Source: JASFQI01 sp050115555 (lineage in GTDB: Bacteria > Desulfobacterota > DSM-4660 > Desulfatiglandales > HGW-15). From it: a DNA stretch of 8,502 nucleotides. Below the pieces are notes generated by a model. That model made no database searches. It had not been told where the DNA came from and saw only the letters and a program-made list of their open reading frames with translations. This document shows positions 6,545 to 8,502 of this stretch, piece by piece. Positions within the stretch are counted from its first letter, which is position 1. Each line of letters opens with the position of its first letter. The translations under genes and the position numbers were made by a program. Location of the stretch: positions 1 to 8,502 of the forward strand of contig JASFQI010000214.1 of NCBI GenBank assembly GCA_050115555.1, written 5' to 3'.

Positions 6545-7120
6545 TCAGAACTTGACCTTGGGCGCGGTGCGTGCCTCCTCGGGGACTTCAAAAAACTCCG
6601 CCTTGTCAAATCCGAACATCCCGGCCACCAGATTCGTCGGAAACCGACGAACCCGCGTATTGAAGACTCTGACCGTTTCGTTGTACCGGCGCCGCTCCAC
6701 GGCGATCCGGTTTTCCGTGCCCGCGAGTTCATCCTGAAGACGGATGAAGTTCTGATTCGCCTTGAGATCGGGATATCGCTCCACCACAAGCAAAAGCCTG
6801 GACAGTGCCGAGGTAAGCTGGTTGTTCGCCTGAATCTTTTCATCAATGCCCGAAGCACCACCCACCCTGGAGCGTGCCTCGGTCACGCTCGTGAGCACTT
6901 CCTTTTCATGGGCCGCATACCCCTTCACCGTCTCCACATAGTTGGGAATGAGGTCGTAGCGGCGCTGGAGCTGGTTCTCCACCTGGGCCCAGGCCGCCTT
7001 GACCTGTTCATCCAGGGTCACGAGGCTGTTGTACGTCCCCTTGAGGTAGAAAAAAGGCACCACGAGGATCAGGATCAGCACAATGGCCAGGATCAGCAGG
7101 ATTTTCTGGGTCCCTGTCAT
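6545..7120 (-). CDS. lemA: LemA family membrane-anchored protein
   Basis: Predicted 191-residue protein with a short N-terminal stretch, one membrane helix (about 7-26, ILLILAIVLILILVVPFFYL) and a long alpha-helical domain. Family landmarks are clear: AWAQVENQLQRRYDLIPN (43-60), VKGYAAHEKEVL just after, the paired helix with YNETVRVFNTRVRRFP, and the ending FGFDKAEFFEV...APKVKF. LemA proteins adopt a helical bundle and are often found beside TPM-domain genes. Their biochemical role is not established, although envelope stress and membrane roles have been proposed. An AGGGAGG site lies 5 bases before the ATG, inside the end of the upstream gene, and the two genes are separated by a single base, so translation is probably coupled to the nucleotidyltransferase gene. 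Length and motifs are normal and nothing looks broken. Confidence 0.95.
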   Translation of the reverse strand: MTGTQKILLILAIVLILILVVPFFYLKGTYNSLVTLDEQVKAAWAQVENQLQRRYDLIPNYVETVKGYAAHEKEVLTSVTEARSRVGGASGIDEKIQANNQLTSALSRLLLVVERYPDLKANQNFIRLQDELAGTENRIAVERRRYNETVRVFNTRVRRFPTNLVAGMFGFDKAEFFEVPEEARTAPKVKF

Positions 7121-7121
7121 G

Positions 7122-7853
7122 TCATCCTCCCTGGGAATCCACGATGACTGCGAGCTTTCGCACCTCTCGCAGGTAGTCCTTGACGAGCCGGTTCAACCGT
7201 TCTTCGTTCGGCTTGTCTCGCTCCTCCCGGACCGATGCAAGCGCCTCGAACAAACCTGAATCCAGCCCAAGGCCCTCGGCTCCGCGCTTGAAAACATCGG
7301 CCTTTCGGGCGGGGATCTCCTTCCCCTGAAGGTAGAGCAAGGCCTTGAAGATGGCCGCGAACGCGGGAAGGGATTGCGTGATGAGCTCCTTGAGGCCCCG
7401 TGCCTTCCCCCCGGTTTCCAGAAAGCCTTCCCGGAGAAGCAGCAGCTTTCCCTTGATCTCACGCTCGCACTGCAGCCGGACATGCTCGGGATCGAAGGTG
7501 AGCCCCTCGAGGACATCCGGTCCGTAGACGGTCACGTGGCGCCGTTGCATGTCGAGGTATTCGATGGGGAACACGTCGAGTGAGCTCTGGACATAGGTTT
7601 CGGTGACAAAAAGCGGAACAGCCACATACCGCTTGCGCCAGCGATCCACGGTCTTGAACGCCCGGTCCAGATGCTCAATGGCGGCCTCTGTCAGAACCAT
7701 GAGAAAGTTCAAATCGGAACGGCCCGGTCGATATTCGCCGCCGGCCGCACTTCCATATAGAAGAATACTCAAGAGATCTTCGCCGAAGACCTCTACGTAG
7801 TCCGCGGTGATGTCCTTGAAGACCTCTTCTGGTTTTTCCGGATATCTGGCCAT
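7122..7853 (-). CDS. Nucleotidyltransferase-fold protein with altered second metal ligand (SDxN)
   Basis: Predicted 243-residue cytoplasmic protein. Residues 28-54 carry the pol-beta superfamily signature: LLYGSAAGG (G34, S35), then S46-D47-L48-N49 followed by FLMVL. The usual second Asp of the D-x-D metal pair is Asn49. A possible third carboxylate lies in FPIEYLDMQ (E98 or D101). The second half (about 120-240) is mostly helical, with FKALLYLQGKE, as in the helical C-terminal domains of MNT or AadA-like enzymes. The family could transfer a nucleotide to a small molecule or protein, or, with Asn at this position, could bind nucleotide without catalysis. Which one applies cannot be told here. 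The ATG at 7853 has GGAGG 4 bases upstream. It is followed after 1 bp by lemA and preceded by an inverted-repeat element and the TPM gene. It has no small partner gene of the HEPN/MNT toxin-antitoxin kind beside it. Confidence 0.85.
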   Translation of the reverse strand: MARYPEKPEEVFKDITADYVEVFGEDLLSILLYGSAAGGEYRPGRSDLNFLMVLTEAAIEHLDRAFKTVDRWRKRYVAVPLFVTETYVQSSLDVFPIEYLDMQRRHVTVYGPDVLEGLTFDPEHVRLQCEREIKGKLLLLREGFLETGGKARGLKELITQSLPAFAAIFKALLYLQGKEIPARKADVFKRGAEGLGLDSGLFEALASVREERDKPNEERLNRLVKDYLREVRKLAVIVDSQGG

Positions 7854-7923
7854 AGATCCTCCGCACCCGGCAGTGGACGGCCTTGCCGTTCTGCAGGCTT
7901 ATGATGAACCTCGAGTGTGGCTT

Positions 7924-8026
7924 TGACGGTCTCGCAAAAACCCGCTCGCCCGCCTGTTGGCTACACTTAAGTCACTGGAATTGCTAGAGGCAAATCTCTA
8001 GGTTTCAGCTTTTTACGACCCCATCA
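7924..8026. repeat. 103-bp imperfect inverted-repeat element with internal hairpin (MITE- or REP-like)
   Basis: The ends TGACGGTCTCGCAAAAA (7924-7940) and TTTTTACGACCCCATCA (8010-8026) are imperfect inverted repeats matching at 13 of 17 positions. Inside, CTAGAG (7984-7989) and CTCTAG (7996-8001) form a perfect stem. It extends outward as CTGGAA (7975-7980) with TTTCAG (8003-8008), with one G-T pair. The stretch lies wholly between genes and has no coding frame of note. From memory, similar end sequences recur between genes in deltaproteobacterial genomes, but I cannot confirm that here. It could be a non-autonomous mobile element, a REP-type repeat or a transcript-processing structure. Confidence 0.55.
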
Positions 8027-8054
8027 TGATTTCACACCGCCCGGGCCGAAATCA
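8027..8054 (-). other. Hairpin at the end of the TPM-domain gene
   Basis: Perfect 7-bp inverted repeat TGATTTC (8027-8033) / GAAATCA (8048-8054) with a 14-base loop containing the palindrome GCCCGGGC. The TGA stop of the TPM gene is part of the arm. It directly abuts the inverted-repeat element. There is no T run after it on the - strand, so a classical terminator is unlikely; 3'-end protection or processing is possible. Confidence 0.4.
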
Positions 8055-8502
8055 AAATCCGCCGCCTGCACCACCGCCGCCGCTCATACCTCCGCCGAAG
8101 CCGCCGAAGCCACCACTGAAACCGCCGAAACCACCCCCGCCGAAGCCGCTTCGGTGCCCTCCTCCACCCAGCAGAAACGGAAGAAGGAGCCACGCGCCCC
8201 CACCGCCCCGCCTCCTGGAGGAAAGCACAAGAAAGGCCACGATCAGGATGATCGGGAGAAAGGCGAATCCACCCCTGCTGTCGCGGCGGCTTCTTTCACT
8301 CCGGAGGGGAACCGCCGCCTTGCCCGTAAGCTCCACGCCTTCGTGCTTTGCCAGGATTTGCGCTACGGCTGCGGCGCCGTTAAGGAGGCCCTCCCCGTAT
8401 TGATCCTTTCTGAGGTAGGGAACCATATATCGGTCCCGAATTTCGCCGGCAAGGCCGTCCGGGATGACACCTTCCACCCCGTACCCGACCTCGATCCGCA
8501 TC
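8052..8502 (-). CDS. TPM-domain (YgcG/DUF477-type) membrane protein, C-terminal part (start outside window)
   Basis: The last 149 or so residues of a TPM-domain protein; the N-terminus lies beyond 8502. The visible part starts in the conserved RIEVGYGVEGVIPD segment, followed by the VPYLRKDQYGEGL region that closes the TPM domain. The Met just before RIEVGYG is internal, since this segment lies late in the domain. After a basic linker comes a membrane helix (visible residues about 79-94, FAFLPIILIVAFLVLS), a second hydrophobic patch (AWLLLPFLLG, about 103-112) and a tail of about 37 residues that is mostly Gly and Phe. In this family the TPM domain usually faces outside after a signal peptide, anchored by a C-terminal helix. 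Some plant members have phosphatase activity, and bacterial roles are unclear. TPM and LemA genes are frequent neighbours, which supports the call. The gene ends at TGA (8054-8052), about 200 bp before the nucleotidyltransferase gene. Confidence 0.9.
   Translation of the reverse strand, partial: MRIEVGYGVEGVIPDGLAGEIRDRYMVPYLRKDQYGEGLLNGAAAVAQILAKHEGVELTGKAAVPLRSERSRRDSRGGFAFLPIILIVAFLVLSSRRRGGGGAWLLLPFLLGGGGHRSGFGGGGFGGFSGGFGGFGGGMSGGGGAGGGF

Noticed and set aside
6253..6861. 202-codon - strand frame spanning the lemA/FecR-like junction
   Set aside because: It overlaps two well-supported genes in another frame and has an Arg/Ser-rich, motif-free product.
7122..7853. Nucleotidyltransferase as half of a HEPN/MNT toxin-antitoxin pair
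   Set aside because: MNT antitoxins are shorter and lie beside a HEPN gene. This protein is 243 residues, has its own helical C-terminal domain, and its neighbours are lemA and a TPM gene.
7875..7891. Short hairpin (ACGGC-CTT-GCCGT) in the leader of the nucleotidyltransferase gene
   Set aside because: A 5-bp stem with a 3-base loop is common by chance in G/C-rich DNA, and it has no T run or link to the ribosome site.
8055..8200. Short GCC/CCG-rich runs resembling tandem repeats
   Set aside because: These are codon-level repeats for Gly and Phe in the TPM tail, common in this family, with no regular unit length.
8026..8403. Proline-rich + strand frame
   Set aside because: It is the complement of the Gly-rich tail and membrane region of the TPM-domain protein; the low-complexity Pro runs come from Gly codons.

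Overview
The window is about 8.5 kb of GC-rich, gene-dense bacterial chromosome. It holds nine protein-coding genes, two of them cut by the window edges. One gene reads on the + strand and eight on the - strand. I infer an anaerobic or facultative Gram-negative bacterium, most likely of the deltaproteobacterial (Desulfobacterota) type. The grounds are a GspE/PilB-family secretion ATPase, a FadH-type flavin/iron-sulfur reductase with the extended C-terminal half common in anaerobes, a ferritin-like diiron protein, and a secreted FecR-like/TPR protein. No marker gene is present, so this placement is tentative.

Layout, left to right. Positions 1-1043 (+) hold the C-terminal half of a GspE/PilB-family ATPase. 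It converges on, and overlaps by 8 bp, a - strand group read from right to left: FadH-type 2,4-dienoyl-CoA reductase (4180-2168), YfcE-type metallophosphoesterase (2116-1631) and rubrerythrin-like diiron protein (1530-1036). Upstream of the reductase is a leader of about 195 bp. It has two overlapping hairpins, an A/T-rich dyad and a pair of diverged direct repeats. Next upstream is a translationally coupled pair: a HesA/MoeB/ThiF-type E1-like adenylyltransferase (5377-4592) and a ThiS/MoaD-type sulfur carrier ending in Gly-Gly (4595-4377). The remaining - strand genes are a secreted FecR-like/TPR protein (6437-5514), a LemA protein (7120-6545), a nucleotidyltransferase-fold protein (7853-7122) and the C-terminal end of a TPM-domain (YgcG-type) membrane protein (from beyond 8502 down to 8052).

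How the parts may work together. TPM-domain and LemA proteins are a common gene pair in bacteria. Here a nucleotidyltransferase-fold protein sits between them and is nearly fused to lemA (1-bp gap), which suggests an envelope-associated module. Its second catalytic Asp is Asn. The E1/carrier pair has everything needed to make a protein thiocarboxylate, but no thiamine, molybdopterin or cysteine-synthesis gene is next to it, so its pathway is open. The reductase keeps the FadH catalytic Tyr and His and the four Fe-S cysteines, but no other beta-oxidation gene is visible.

Non-coding structure. A 103-bp inverted-repeat element (7924-8026) with an internal hairpin lies between the TPM and nucleotidyltransferase genes. 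Two terminator-like hairpins follow the FecR-like and lemA genes; the first overlaps its gene's stop codon. No gene-free stretch exceeds 300 bp. I saw no tRNA, rRNA, CRISPR array, insertion sequence or phage gene. I did not find a convincing wholly new system. The best leads are the TPM/nucleotidyltransferase/LemA module, the orphan E1/carrier pair and the inverted-repeat element.
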